From Coenobita brevimanus (lineage: Eukaryota > Arthropoda > Malacostraca > Decapoda > Coenobitidae), in the NCBI GenBank assembly GCA_032717465.1, contig CM064713.1, positions 10,243,464-10,307,463 of the forward strand: a stretch of DNA of 64,000 nucleotides, written 5' to 3'. The notes under the pieces were generated by a model. The model was not told the origin of the DNA, searched no databases, and saw only the letters and a list, made by a program, of their open reading frames with translations. A program made the translations under genes and the position numbers. This document shows, piece by piece, positions 21,981-34,163 of the stretch (the stretch's first letter is position 1; each line of letters opens with the position of its first letter).

Positions 21981-22880
21981 GTGGCACAGAATCGGGCGAT
22001 GTGTCTCCGTCTTTGCTGCCCCAGGTCTGCCAGAGTAGTCAACATGCTTCATGAACTCAATCTGTGTCCCATCATCGATTGCACTGACATGCTTGGAGTG
22101 TGCTTTGCCACACAGTGTCTGACCACATTTCCGTCTCCTGCGTCATCCTTTTCCTCGCAACTGGTTGACATTCTGTAAGATTCCACTCACCTAGATCGGA
22201 TCCGGCATACTCACGTGCCAGGCCTGGCATCCTGGCTAAAACGAATTCGTTCAGCACTCAACTGTCCTCTCCAGCTTTCTGGCCGTGATCCCTCCAGGAT
22301 CTGTGCTAATCTTGTCACTCCCATCTCTACTGACCCTTTGCCCCCGGCCTGGACATGTGCGACCCCTGCCGTGCACTAAGCTGCTTCTGACGGTTTACCA
22401 ATTCCCTGAGTTCTCCATCACTGATACCATTAACTCTGTAGCCCTCACCTACCCTTCCCATCCTATTCACGTCTACACTGATGGTACTGTCCTCGCTAAC
22501 GGTCGGCGGGAGCTGTGTGCATGGCCTTTACTAACTCTGCTTCCCCCGTCTTCTCCACCTCCCACCGCATTCCCAACTGGGCCAACAGTACCCAGTGTGA
22601 ACTCTCTGCTATATGCTCTGCCCATGACTTCCTTCTCTGTCATCACCTACCAGGTCTCATCATCAGCTATTCCCAAGCTGCCCTTGCCTTACATTGCAAG
22701 CCCCCCATGACTCTCCTCCCCTCTCTTCACCTCCCTCTACTCTCACCTCCATCAGGCTCATGCTCTTGGTCTCAGGGTTTCTTTTATTTGGATCCCAGCC
22801 CATGTTGGTCACATCCGCCACGACCAGGCAAATCGCGTGGCCTGAGCTGCCTGAAACCTCCCCGTAGCTGCCATCCACAT
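21981..22880 (+). pseudogene. LINE-I copy 2: RT end and RNase H
   Basis: 21981-22178 is an open RT C-terminal piece (QNRAMCLRLCCPRSARVVNML). RNase H follows: YTDGTVLANGR (about 22473-22505), TQCELSAICSAHDF (about 22590-22630), then IISYSQAAL where copy 1 has ISDSQAAL, so a catalytic Asp is now Tyr. WIPAHVGH...DQANRVA is at about 22790-22842. Confidence 0.82.
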
Positions 22881-22895
22881 CCCTCTGTCGAGGAC

Positions 22896-23045
22896 AGCCT
22901 ATGGCCGACCGAAGTAGGGACGATAGATCCTAAGTATCTCTACCAGACAGCCTCAGCCACTTGGTAGAGATACATAGGCTCTATCGCCCCTACTTCGGTC
23001 GGGATAGGTCGGTCCTGCAGTGGACACTCAAACGGCTTATAATGA
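22896..23045 (+). other. LINE-I copy 2: 3' tail with stem-loop
   Basis: The same tail as at 6362-6512. The 8-bp stem is preserved: ATCTCTAC 22936-22943 with GTAGAGAT 22964-22971. The outer inverted repeat is more perfect here (CCGACCGAAGTAGGGACG against CGCCCCTACTTCGGTCGG). Confidence 0.72.
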
Positions 23046-23054
23046 TGATGATTA

Positions 23055-23598
<544 letters not shown>

Positions 23599-23602
<4 letters not shown>

Positions 23603-24391
23603 ACATAGCCTATGATTTCATCTTCCTTTGTGTAATTCTAACGTACAGTGTTCTGCCTGTGTTGATCACGAGCGTGTTCTGCCTCAGTCCCCCCCTTCTA
23701 ACGTAATAGTATAGTAAGTCGTCCTTTCTGTTATTCAGTGCGGGATTGTCAACTCTTTGTCCCCATGGCTTCATTTGCGCGTCCTTCTTACAAGTTGTAT
23801 CAAGCTCTGCTGGCCCCTATATAATGAGCTCAGTCTCTGCATCATTGCCACTTAGATCTACTCCTCATTTCGTTCACATCTCTGTCCTCCCCTGTACAGT
23901 TATTATTCTTGTGAGTGTTCAGGAAGTCTCCAACCATCTAGCAGCTGTGTAATTTGAGTATAAGTGTTGTTGCATTTTGTTCTTGTGCTGTGTAGCATAG
24001 GTTTAATTTGTAGGCCTAGTGAAGTTTTTGTGATTTATGTAAATGTTCTTTTTGTCAGTCATTTTTAATAATATTTTGTATATGTACTAATTTATCTTGC
24101 ATGAACTGAGCATTACCCAGTGGATTTTCATTTTATCATGGCTGACTTAGAAAAATTTACTCTTGCTAATTTCGTGTTAATAGAGGCTATTGCAGTTAAC
24201 CATATATTTAACCTGTTTTTGCCATTACATTATCCTTATGAGTTCTGAATGTTTTGTTGTTAGTTTGAGCATTAAACTTTAACTTGTAATTTTACCTAAC
24301 TCTTTTGTTTTTAACCTGGAACTTTACGGGACAGTAGTGATTTTTAGTATTCTCACTTAAAGTGTACATTATCTTTCTCTGTTCCGTAACC
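23599..24391 (+). repeat. G-2 5' LTR
   Basis: Starts TGTTACATAG and ends GTAACC (terminal A changed to C); 793 bp. TATA box at 23818-23824. Confidence 0.9.
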
Positions 24392-24470
24392 TAAATTTGG
24401 CGACCTCGCCAGGATATTCAGGGTATTATCATAAGGATATTGTTTGATATTTTGTGACTGTGATTTATTC

Positions 24471-25462
24471 ATGATGTCTACTATTTCTACACTTGATGAA
24501 GCCAAAGATTTTTTGTCAAATGTGCAAATAGTTTTGGATGTAGAAAACAGAACAAAGAATGAACTTAAGCTTGTTGCTCAACAATTTTGAATTGCTGTTT
24601 GCTCTCATCATTCTAAAGATCAAATTGTTGGCATGATTAATGAAAGTTTGTTTTAATGTAACTCCTTCAAATGAGCAAACGCAGATTGAATTAGCTAAGT
24701 TACAGCTGGCCCTGCAGGAGGCTCGCGTTAAGGAGGCACAGATACAGGCTCAGGCATAAGTTGAACTTGCCAGGATTCAGGCAGACCATGAGTATCGCAT
24801 GAAACAAGGTGGATCTGGATCATCTAGCTCTGATGATTTTGATCTGGCTAAAAATGTTAAACTTGTCCCTCCTTTTAATGAATCTGATTTAACAAAGTAT
24901 TTTCAGTTGTTTGAGAGGGTAGCTACAGGTTTTAATTGGCCAAAAAAGTATTGGCCAGTACTCCTTCAAACTGTTCTCACCGGTAAAGCTCAAGTAACTT
25001 ATGCATCTTTGCCTCAGGATCAATCTGATAATTATGATGTAGTTAAGAGCTTGATTCTTAAGGCCTATGAGCTTGTTCCTGAAGCCTATAGAGTAAGATT
25101 TAGGACAACCTATAAGCAAGATAAGCAATCCCATGTTGAGTATGCAAAAATCAAAGAAGATCTGTTAGAGCAGTGGTTAAATTCTAAGAATGTGGATTCT
25201 GACTTTGGTAAATTTAAGCAGATGATTTTGCTGGAGGACTTCAAAAGGTGTATTTATATCTTGATGAGAGAAGAGAGAAAAAGGGAAAGCTGAGAGTAAG
25301 TACGTTGCCTCTACTCAGAGTACAGGTAACAGGAAAGAGAATAAAGATGATGTTTCTCAGGAAGTAAATACCAGCTTCACCTCTAGATTTCAGAAAAGTG
25401 AATGTACTTATTGTAGTAAGCTTGGCCATAGTACGGAGAGATGTTTCAGGAGACAGCGTGAT
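24471..25462 (+). pseudogene. G-2 gag, multiply disrupted
   Basis: ATG at 24471 as in G-1. A TGA arises at about 24588, one base is inserted near 24652, a TAA lies near 24758, the 16-bp deletion shared with G-1 lies near 25255, and a private 67-bp deletion lies near 25275. The capsid part 24799-25293 remains open (KNVKLVPPFNESDLTKYFQL, YELVPEAYR). The CCHC knuckle CTYCSKLGHSTERC is at about 25403-25444. Confidence 0.8.
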
Positions 25463-26107
25463 GTGAACAAAAAGGAGTCTTTAAATATTCAGTCAAATGG
25501 TCTAGTGTCCACCCTTGAGAGTTCCCATAATTCTTTAACTAAGTTAACTGAACCTGCTTTGAGGGGTAACTTAAGTTCTCATGATGGAGCTCCTCTTTTG
25601 AGCAGTAACGTGGGTGACACTCTCAAGAGTTCATGTGCTAATTTCCTGTCTGATGGTTTTGTCAGTCCTCTTGACAATAATGACAGGAAATCAGTTAAAA
25701 TATATCGTGATACAGGTGCTTGCCAATCCCTTATGCTGACCAGTGTTCTAGGTTCTAATGTTAATTCCTCTGATGAAACTGTAATCTTACAAGGTGTAGG
25801 GAATAATTACTTCTCTGTCCCTCTGTGCAGAGTGAATTTAGAGTCTGGTTTTGTTAATCGTTCCGTTATGGTTGGGTTGGTTGACACACTCCCAATGTCA
25901 GGTGTAACTTTCTTACTTGGAAATGATATTGGTGGAAGTCAAGTGTGTCCAGCTCCTCAGTTGTCTGGTGAGCCGGTGGCTGCGTCCCAGGATTGTGGTG
26001 TCCCTGATGTGTTCCCTGCATGTGCTGTCACTAGGGCTAAGTCTAAAGTTACTGGTGACTTAGAGGATAATGATGATGATGATGTTATCCTACCACTCAC
26101 CAGATGA
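25463..26107 (+). pseudogene. G-2 nucleocapsid end and protease
   Basis: 214 open codons containing IYRDTGACQSLM (retropepsin DTGA, about 25704-25715) and FLLGNDIGGSQV (about 25911-25946). A 26-bp deletion near 26091 removes the sequence joining it to pol and shifts frame. Confidence 0.75.
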
Positions 26108-28925
26108 GGCAGTACCCCGTAGTGTTGATAATTTGTCTCGTGAAGAGTTATTTGAGTTGCAGGTTGCTGACCCTGAGTTGAAAGGTCTAGCTAACTCTGC
26201 TTACAGTGAAGAAGAGTCAGCCGGTGCTTCTACTTGTTATTATGTAAAGTCAGGAGTACTTATGAGGAAGTGGAGACCCCCAACAGCATCAGCCGACTGT
26301 GAATGGGAGGTTTTACATCAAGTTGTCATCCCTCGTGTTTGTAGGCAGGATATCATTAGAGTGGCTCATGATTCCAGTTTGGCAGGACACCTTGGAGTGA
26401 GGAAGACTGTGGCACGCATTTTGAAACACTTTTACTGGCCAGGTATCTTCAGGGACGTTTCCTGGTATTGTAAGTCTTGTCACACCTGTCAAGTTGTGGG
26501 GAAGTGTAATCAGACCGAAAAGGTTGCACCTTTAGTTTCCATTCCTCCTTTTGAGGCGCCATTCACCAGTGTGTTGGTGGATATTGTGGGCCCTCTTCCC
26601 AAGACTTCTTCAGGATTTTCTTATGTGTTGACCATGATTGATATGGCTACTCGTTATCCTGAAGCCATTCCACTTAGAAATATCTCAGCAAAGAACGTGG
26701 TTAAGGAAATGCTAGGGTTCTTCACAAAGTTTGGTCTGCCCATGGAGGTACAGTCAGACCGGGGAAGTAATTTCATGTCAAATGTTTTCAAGCAGTCTCT
26801 GAAAGAGTTGGGCATCACCCAGATCACGTCTTCAGCTTACCATCCCCAGACCCAAGGAGCGTTGGAGAGATATCATCAAACACTCAAATCGATGCTCAAG
26901 AAATACTGTTTGGAACATCAGAAAGACTGGGATAAAGGTCTTCCATTCGTTGTGTTTGCCGCAAGAGAATCTCCAAATGAATCACTGGGCTTCTCACCTT
27001 TTGAACTACTGTTTGGCCATGAAGTAAGAGGACCCCTTAAGCTACTCAAGGAATGCTGGCTGTCTGAGGAAGATGACATCAACCTGCTGGAGTATGTGAT
27101 GAAGTTCAAAGAACGGCTGTCCACTGCTTTACAGCTGGCGAGAGAGAATTTAGGAGCTGCTCAGGAGAAGATGAAGACTTGGTATGATAAGAAGTCCAGG
27201 TTACGCCACTTTCAGCCAGAAGATCAGGTTTTGATTCTGCTACCAGTTCATGGGCAACCTCTTCAAGCCAAGTTTAGTGGTCCTTATTTCGTGGAGAAGA
27301 AACTCAGTGATGTCAGCTATGTCATCGCCACACCAGATCGTAGAAAGAACAAGCAACTATGTCACATCAACATGCTAAAGTTATATCACAGGCGGGACGA
27401 AAATAATCCAGTCTACACTGTAGCTGTTCCTCCCGAGTCTGCAAGTGAAGTTCTCCCATGCAGTATGAGCCTTAGTGATAGTTTGGGGAAGAATCCTGAT
27501 ATCATGAATGATCTCCAGACTAAGGTTTCTCATCTACCTCCCGAGGAAAGGCAGGAGTTTTCGGCATTACTGCAGGAGTACCCGCAAGTGTTCCGTGCCA
27601 CTCCAGGAAGAACCACTGTGTTGATGCATGTTGTCGATGTTGGAGACGCAAAGCCAATGAAACTGCCTCCTTACCGTGTGAACCCAGTGAAAGTTCCTCT
27701 CATCCAGAAGGAGCTTGGCTACCTGTTGGACCACAAGATGATTGAGCCCTGTCAGAGCGAGTGGAGTTCTCCTGTCACTCTGGTCCCTAAGCCGGGTGGG
27801 TCACAGCGGCTTTGCATCGACTACAGACGTGTTAATCAGATAACCAAAACAGACACTTACCCTCTCCCTCGCGTGGAAGATTGCATAGACAAGATCGGAA
27901 AGGCTAGGTACATAAGTAAGTTTGATTTGTTAAAGGGATACTGGCAAGTACCTATGACTGAACGTGCTAGGGAGATCTCATGTTTTGTAACACTAGGAAA
28001 GGCTTTTGCATGTTCTGTAATGCCGTATGGTATGAAGAATGCATCAGCCACATTTCAGAAGCTCATGAATGTTGTAACAGAGGGTTTGGCAGGGTGTGTT
28101 GTTTATATTGATGATGTATTAATCTTCAGTGACAACTGGAAAGATCACCTATGCCATGTCAGCAAATTTCTTGAGCGTTTAGTTCAGGCTAATCTTGTAG
28201 CTAATTTATCAAAGTGTGAGTTTGGTCAAGCTAAAATTCAGTACCTTGGGTACGTAATTGATGATGGACATGTTGCACCGCCAGGAGCTAAGGTTCAGGT
28301 TATAAGTGATCTTCCCAGACCTAAAAGTAGGAAAGAGCTACAAAGATTTTTGGGAATGGTAGGTTATTACAGGAGATTTGTTCTTAACTTTTCAATTCTT
28401 GTATCACCACTTACAGACCTACTGAAAAAGGGAGTTGAATTTGCATGGACCGATAACTGTGAATCCTCTTTCACCAAACTTAAAGCTATCCTATTAAGTC
28501 AGCCAGTGCTCGCCACTCCAAATTTTGCTAAGCCTTTTAAGATGTCTGTTGATGCAAGTGATACAGGAGCTAGGGCTGTTTTGCTGCAAGAGGATGATCA
28601 GGGTATTGAACATCCTGTATCTTATTACAGTAAGAAGTTCACTCCACCTCAAAAGAACTACTCAACTATTGAGAAAGAGCTTTTGGTCTTGATTTTGGGT
28701 TTACAGCATTTTTCATTTTATTTGTGTTCTGGTTTTGACCCCATAGTCATTTATACCGATCATAACCCATTGAAATTCCTTAGTAAGTTTAAAGATAAAA
28801 ATCAGAGATTGACAAGATGGAGTCTACTTCTTCAGGAGTATTCATTAGACATACAACATGTCAAGGAGAAAGAAAATGTTATTGCAGATTGCTTATCTAG
28901 ACTTAGACAGATTGTTTTAGAGTAA
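26070..28925 (+). CDS. G-2 pol: integrase - reverse transcriptase - RNase H
   Basis: 951 open codons; the ATG run at the start comes from a GATGAT stretch after a frameshift and is not the native start. Integrase: HHCC zinc module (HDSSLAGHLG, CKSCHTC, about 26365-26490), catalytic Asp 26580-26582, Asp 26757-26759 (SDRGSNF) and Glu 26865-26867 (GALERYH), giving the D-x35-E spacing typical of retroviral-type integrases, then a SGPYFVEKK module. RT: CIDYRRVNQ, SKFDLLKGYWQVPM, MPYGMKNASATFQKLM, VYIDDVLIF (YIDD 28104-28115). RNase H: MSVDASDTGA, EKELLVLILGL, YTDHNPLKF. All catalytic residues I can place are present. The best-preserved enzyme block in the window. Confidence 0.92.
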   Translation: MMMMMLSYHSPDEAVPRSVDNLSREELFELQVADPELKGLANSAYSEEESAGASTCYYVKSGVLMRKWRPPTASADCEWEVLHQVVIPRVCRQDIIRVAHDSSLAGHLGVRKTVARILKHFYWPGIFRDVSWYCKSCHTCQVVGKCNQTEKVAPLVSIPPFEAPFTSVLVDIVGPLPKTSSGFSYVLTMIDMATRYPEAIPLRNISAKNVVKEMLGFFTKFGLPMEVQSDRGSNFMSNVFKQSLKELGITQITSSAYHPQTQGALERYHQTLKSMLKKYCLEHQKDWDKGLPFVVFAARESPNESLGFSPFELLFGHEVRGPLKLLKECWLSEEDDINLLEYVMKFKERLSTALQLARENLGAAQEKMKTWYDKKSRLRHFQPEDQVLILLPVHGQPLQAKFSGPYFVEKKLSDVSYVIATPDRRKNKQLCHINMLKLYHRRDENNPVYTVAVPPESASEVLPCSMSLSDSLGKNPDIMNDLQTKVSHLPPEERQEFSALLQEYPQVFRATPGRTTVLMHVVDVGDAKPMKLPPYRVNPVKVPLIQKELGYLLDHKMIEPCQSEWSSPVTLVPKPGGSQRLCIDYRRVNQITKTDTYPLPRVEDCIDKIGKARYISKFDLLKGYWQVPMTERAREISCFVTLGKAFACSVMPYGMKNASATFQKLMNVVTEGLAGCVVYIDDVLIFSDNWKDHLCHVSKFLERLVQANLVANLSKCEFGQAKIQYLGYVIDDGHVAPPGAKVQVISDLPRPKSRKELQRFLGMVGYYRRFVLNFSILVSPLTDLLKKGVEFAWTDNCESSFTKLKAILLSQPVLATPNFAKPFKMSVDASDTGARAVLLQEDDQGIEHPVSYYSKKFTPPQKNYSTIEKELLVLILGLQHFSFYLCSGFDPIVIYTDHNPLKFLSKFKDKNQRLTRWSLLLQEYSLDIQHVKEKENVIADCLSRLRQIVLE

Positions 28926-28967
28926 TAAGAAATTTCCTTTGTAAATTTCTTTTTCTTTGTGGGGAGG

Positions 28968-29759
28968 TGTTACATAGCCTATGATTTCATCATCCTTTGT
29001 GTAATTCTAACGTACAGTGTGCTGCCTGTTTGATCACGAGCGTGTTCTGCCTCAGTCCCCCCCTTCTACCGTTATATTAGAGTAAGAAGTCCTTTCTGTT
29101 ATTCAATGCGGGATTGTCAATTCTTTGTCCCCATGACTTCATTTGCGCGTCCTTCTTACAAGTTGTATCAAGCTCTGCTGGCCCTTATGTAATGAGCTCA
29201 GTCTCTGCATCATTGCCACTTAGATCTACTCTTCATTTCGTTCACATCTCTGTCCTCCCCTGTACAGTTATTATTCTTGTGAGTGTTCAGGAAGTCTCCA
29301 ACCATCTAGCAGCTGTGTAATTTGAGTATAAGTGTTGTTGCATTTTGTTCTTGTGCTGTGTAGCATAGGTTTAATTTGTAGGCCTAGTGAAGTTTTTGTG
29401 ATTTATGTAAATGTTCTTTTTGTCAGTCATTTTTGATAATATTTTGTATCTGTAATAATTTATCTTGCATTAACTGAGCATTACCCAGTGGATTTTCATT
29501 TTATCAGGGCTGACTTAGATAAATTTACTCTTGCTAATTTCGTGTTAATAGAGGCTATTGCAGTTAACCATATATTTAACCTGTTTTTGCCATTACATTA
29601 TCCTTATGAGTCCTGAATGTTTTGTTGTTAGTTTGAGCATTAAACTTTAACTTGTAATTCTACCTAACTCTTTTGTTTTGAACCTGGAACTTTACGGGAC
29701 AGTAGTGATTTTTAGTATTCTCACTTAAAGTGTACATTATCTTTCTCTGTTCCGTAACA
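28968..29759 (+). repeat. G-2 3' LTR
   Basis: TGTTACATAG...CCGTAACA, 792 bp, preceded by the TTTGTGGGGAGG purine tract (28956-28967). The TATA box is changed to TTATGTAATG here, unlike all other LTRs in the window. Confidence 0.9.
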
Positions 29760-29764
29760 ATATA

Positions 29765-29765
29765 A

Positions 29766-29832
<67 letters not shown>
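29765..29832. repeat. (GA)n microsatellite after G-2
   Basis: About 68 bp of GA repeats, counterpart of 13163-13216. Confidence 0.93.
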
Positions 29833-29834
<2 letters not shown>

Positions 29835-30119
29835 TCAGTTGGTGTGCTCATCATCCACTCACTTAGTGTACTAGTACTCTATTTCAGGGCATGTCTACAC
29901 TGAGTGACTAGCCAAATGATTTCTTGTAAACCAGGAACTCACTTAATACGCTGGGTGGTAACCTTACAACCAGCCAACATGTGTTCCCTACGTGTCAACA
30001 AGTGGGTTGGCGGAGGGTTAGTTCCCCCCCCTCCTCAAAACAAATAACTAAAAATACCGACTAAAAGCCTTGGACCAGGATTGAGAAACAGGTGAAGGCC
30101 AAGGACCGAACAAAGGACA

Positions 30120-30162
30120 TGGTACGGATTGCAACATGAATTGCAAGGGGTGCGAATGATGA

Positions 30163-30234
<72 letters not shown>

Positions 30235-30340
30235 CTGGTGCTTGAGGGTGCCAAAGTGGACATATGTGGATTTACTGGGACTAAGTGGTGAGGTGACTGT
30301 GTGAGAGACTGGGAGTATGGATGGGGTGTATGCACGAGAG
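30120..30340 (+). pseudogene. RTE endonuclease remnant, unit A2
   Basis: Duplicate of 13505-13720: a broken RIAT...ARGA-DE start, (GA)n at about 30164-30230, then VLEGAKVDICGFTGTKW. Confidence 0.48.
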
Positions 30341-30439
30341 TAGGAGACAATAAGAGGGTAAAATGAGTATGTATTGTTGTGTGCAAAAGATGGAAGGAGA
30401 ATATAAGAGGATATGGAGGACACGAGTCGAAGCTCCCAG

Positions 30440-31700
30440 AGTGCGACTGGAGAGTGCTCTGAGTGCATTAATCCTGGGGCAGCTCTCTCCCACAGATAGC
30501 GAATTTCCTCCTGTTATACCACGAGACCAATATGTGTGCCTGGCATTCCCCTCAACATGCACACTTGGTGTCTGCGGTGTTTGGCGGCAGCATGCATCCA
30601 CCCACCACCACATCACTCGACACCCTGAGCTGTTTGCCTCATGTCTCTTGCACCTCCTAAAATCTACGTCCACAGGAATTATCTCGATCTCATCAAAACC
30701 CTAATAACTGAGGGGCTTTTGGGAGTCAAATTTATACTTCACGATGCCCTAATTTGAACAAAAAAGCTGCCAGAGTTCTTAGTTAAACGCCTGGCAGCTG
30801 ATTGTTCTGTTACAGTCCTATACGAATTACCTAGTGTCAAATGGGCAAGTCGCCTGTACAACTATCTGGGAGAACCCATAAACCATGCCATTGTTGTATG
30901 GGAGGGAGAGGACTCCCCCCCTCCCGAATACTGCTGTGAGCTACTCCTTCCCCCCCTGTACCTTCACTGAGGCCATGCCATCAATGTTATTGCTGTTATG
31001 AGTCAGGCCACATCTCACGCTACTGCTAGTCTGCAGAATGGTGCAGTCTGTGCAGTGGCCCCTATGCAGCCACAACCTGCCCTGTCAGGCACTCTGCCAC
31101 CGTTCACTCTCCTAGTCCCCATGCCCCTGACACCCACTCATCTGAGTTCCCAGAACTTCCCCACCACCCACGTCACCAGCCCCCACTGACTCCATGGCTG
31201 CCCACCCTCGTCTCCTACATTCACCACAGTTCCAGTGCCCCCGGTGTGGGCGTCACTGCTTGGCACATGGATTGCCCAAGTCGTCACTCAGCCTGCCCTA
31301 CCACTGCTCCTGCCCCCACTGCCATCCCTGCTCCTATCATCAGCCGATACTCCCTCCCACCCCTGGATATACATAATGCCCCCCTCCTCCCTCCCCATGA
31401 GCTTCTGCCTCTTCCTGTGCCCTGCAACAAGCTGCTCACCCCTCCCCCCCCCTGACCACTTGCCCCACCCATCGGACCATCAATTACAACTCCTGCAACA
31501 ACAATACGAGGAACTACGCAGTCTACTTTTGTATGTACTCTCTCACCTTAATATTTCTTCTCTGCCTACATCACAGCTCCCACAAACCAACTCCCATGTA
31601 ACTACCACCCCTGCTGTTATCCCTGCTCCTTCCCTCCCTCCCGTATCACCACCACCCAGCCTTATCCCTTAACCTGTGTCCCAGCCTCACCCTCTCACAC
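30440..31700 (+). pseudogene. LINE-I copy 3: ORF1
   Basis: Counterpart of 13816-15050. The CCHC knuckle sits at about 30984-31026. An extra stop (TTTGAACA at about 30755, where copy 2 has TTTTTACA) breaks the domain before the knuckles. Confidence 0.66.
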
Positions 31701-31929
31701 AAGCCTCCTCTGTCTGTAATCCCTCACCCACTCCTTTCCCCATTCATCCCTGCCTCTCTGACACCCTCTCCACTCCCCCTCCCTCCCCCTACCGCCCTCT
31801 CTCCTGGCAATTGCACCTATGGGACCTCCCTCTTTCGTTCCTCCCCTCACACTCTCCTCGTTTCCCCCACTTCCCCAACCAGCTGTTCCCCAACTCTCTC
31901 ATGACATTTCTCTGTCTCCTCCCGTGTCC

Positions 31930-32700
31930 TCATGGCTCCCAAACCCAGACAATATAAAACGTTATCTTGGAACATACAGAGCGTCTACTGCCGCCTGGCT
32001 GACCTCTTTCATTATGCTTAATCTCATAACTCGGCTGTTATCTGCATTCAGGAGGCTTTCCCTCACTCTCGTCACCCCAGACCCTCACCCAGGCTTCGGG
32101 GATACCACTGCTATCATACCCATTCTGGCTAAGGCCTGGTTACATACATTCGTCACTCTATTCCTCACACCCTCATTACCAAATCACCTGCCTCTTCATA
32201 CTCCTCCCTCTTTCTCTTATTTTGCCTTGTTGTCAATGATGCCTCTTTGTATATATGTAACGTCTATCTCAGTCCAACTGGGGGTGACCCCACCACTTTA
32301 CCTACCTGCCACTCCTCACCTATCTTTTATCTGCATGATTTTAATGCCCCTCATCCGTCATTTGGCGTTCCCGTGCTTCTCCTGCTGGTCATCGTCTCCA
32401 TGACTTTGCCAGTGACCATCACCTGCATCCATTCCCCACCCCTCATCCCACTCATTTTGGGGAAGGCTATCTCATCTCGTCCTTGGTAGCAATGTGGTAC
32501 AACATGCTGTCACTGTTGACATTGCCCCTACTCTTATCTCTGCCCACAATGCCATCCGTGCAACATATTTCATTCCCATACTACATTTCTAGCACCGCCA
32601 TATCACGAAAAAGATTAATATCTCTATTCTGCTGCAACCCACTTTCAAAGACATGCTCACCACATGGTTTGCCAGTCATTCGTTCACCACATAATCAGAA
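31930..32700 (+). pseudogene. LINE-I copy 3: endonuclease
   Basis: Start ATG near 31931 (MAPKPRQYKTLSWNIQS). The E-box reads ICIQEAFP, closer to the functional form than in copy 2. The GDFNA box reads as H-D-F-N-A (about 32330-32350). Frameshifts remain. Confidence 0.7.
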
Positions 32701-32818
32701 CATTACACCTCCCTAGTTATCATAGTACAGACCTTCTATGATCGCTATGTGCTGCAAGTCAATCATATGAAAACCTCTGCTCACCAGACTGGGGAATGGG
32801 TAAGGGATCGCTGTCTAC

Positions 32819-33848
32819 ATGACAGCGAGGAGGAAGTGCAGTGAGCAGTGGCTGTGTACCACGCTGACTGCACTGCTGACAACCTCCACTCCTATCTCAC
32901 GGCAGCCAGGTCCTCCTGTGACCTCAAACACATTGCTCACCAGGAGTATCAGCACGACTTTCTCCAGCATATTAGCGTATCCACTCCTCAGTCTAAGGCC
33001 TGGTGGCTTGTTAATAGAATTGTTCAGTCACATGAGTCCCTCTCTCCTCCTCTAAACCACAATCCTGTGGAATACGCCAACAACCTAGTTGACAAATGGT
33101 CCATCCAATCTCAGCTGACATCCCCCCCCCTCCATCAAGGCTCGCCTCTCGACTGGTAGCGGAAACAGGCTAGCACGTATTGCAGAGGCTCGCTCCACTC
33201 CCTCACCCCTCAATGATCATCCCATAACTGGTGATGAGTTGCACCTTGCTTTATTGCAAGGCACGGCAACTGCCCCGGGTGATGAAGGGATCACCTACAC
33301 CACACTGAGACTCATCGCTGAAGTCACTGAAGTCCCTAGTAATCGCTTATTCTCACCATTCAACCTGAGTCTTTCTGAAGGTTGTCTCCCTGCAGACTGG
33401 ACCCGTAGCACCATCATCCTAATTCCTCTGATTTCCATCCAATTTCCCTAACTTCCTGCATCTGCAAAATCCTCGAGAGAATTCTTTTAGCAAGGCTTTG
33501 CGACCTTCTTCAGGACCAGCTCTCTCCCCATGTTTTTGGTTTCCTCCCAGGCCGAAGCACACAACACTGCCTTGCAGAATTACTCACTCAATTCACATCC
33601 TCCTCCTGCACAACCTTCCTTAACCTCAAAGCTGCATTCGACGTCGCAAACCGTGACATCATCCTTGATGAACCTGCCCACTGGGTGTCTCTGGCCACCT
33701 GTTCTGCCGGCTGAAAAGTTATCTGTCTTATCGTCACTCTCGGGTTCTATTTTGTGGAGCAGTTAGTGACTACCGACCCTTCAATCTTGGCACACCTCAG
33801 GGTGTGGTACTTAGCCCCTTTCTCTTCAATCTTCTCATGAATAGACTC
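32819..33848 (+). pseudogene. LINE-I copy 3: linker and RT, cut by gap
   Basis: Same content as 16194-17220 up to just after GTPQGVVLSPFLFN (about 33794-33836). It stops at the Ns before the YADD box. Confidence 0.78.
33176..33848. repeat. Array A, start of third unit A3, cut by gap
   Basis: These 673 bases repeat positions 1-670 and 16551-17220 (the LINE-I RT region) and then run into Ns. The real number of further units is unknown because the array ends at an assembly gap. Confidence 0.92.
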
Positions 33849-33948
33849 NNNNNNNNNNNNNNNNNNNNNNNNNNNNNNNNNNNNNNNNNNNNNNNNNNNN
33901 NNNNNNNNNNNNNNNNNNNNNNNNNNNNNNNNNNNNNNNNNNNNNNNN
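33849..33948. other. Assembly gap (100 N)
   Basis: Exactly 100 Ns, the usual placeholder for a gap of unknown length. Left flank is array A unit 3; right flank is Penelope-like sequence. The true distance is unknown. Confidence 0.99.
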
Positions 33949-34050
33949 GAAGTACAAAATAAAATATCACCAAAACCTCATTCACAATTAATAAAAACCA
34001 ATAAAATATATACAAAAAAAAAAAAAAAACACACAATTACGAAAAATCTA
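33949..34050 (-). repeat. PLE inverted repeat, left arm
   Basis: On the - strand it reads TAGATTTTTCGTAATT, a T run, GTATATATTTTA-TGG, then GAATGAGGTTTTGGTGATATT; the same string occurs on + at 34543-34647. The arm is cut by the gap. Confidence 0.8.
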
Positions 34051-34163
34051 ACCTAAACACGTCCACACCGTGGCAACTACACAAAGCAACTAATCAGTAG
34101 AGGAAAGTCTGTGGAAAAGTAACTTGGTTGAGCTGTATGAGGCTGCTGAATCGAATCCGTGAA

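Larger units (their letters stand above)
23599..29759 (+). mobile_element. Element G copy 2 (G-2): Gmr1-like LTR retrotransposon
   Basis: LTRs 23599-24391 and 28968-29759, primer-site region about 24398-24415, gag, protease, and a pol frame of nearly 2.9 kb with no interruption. The order IN-RT-RNase H is plain here because all three lie in one open frame. Gag is badly broken, so the copy cannot move by itself. Confidence 0.92.
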
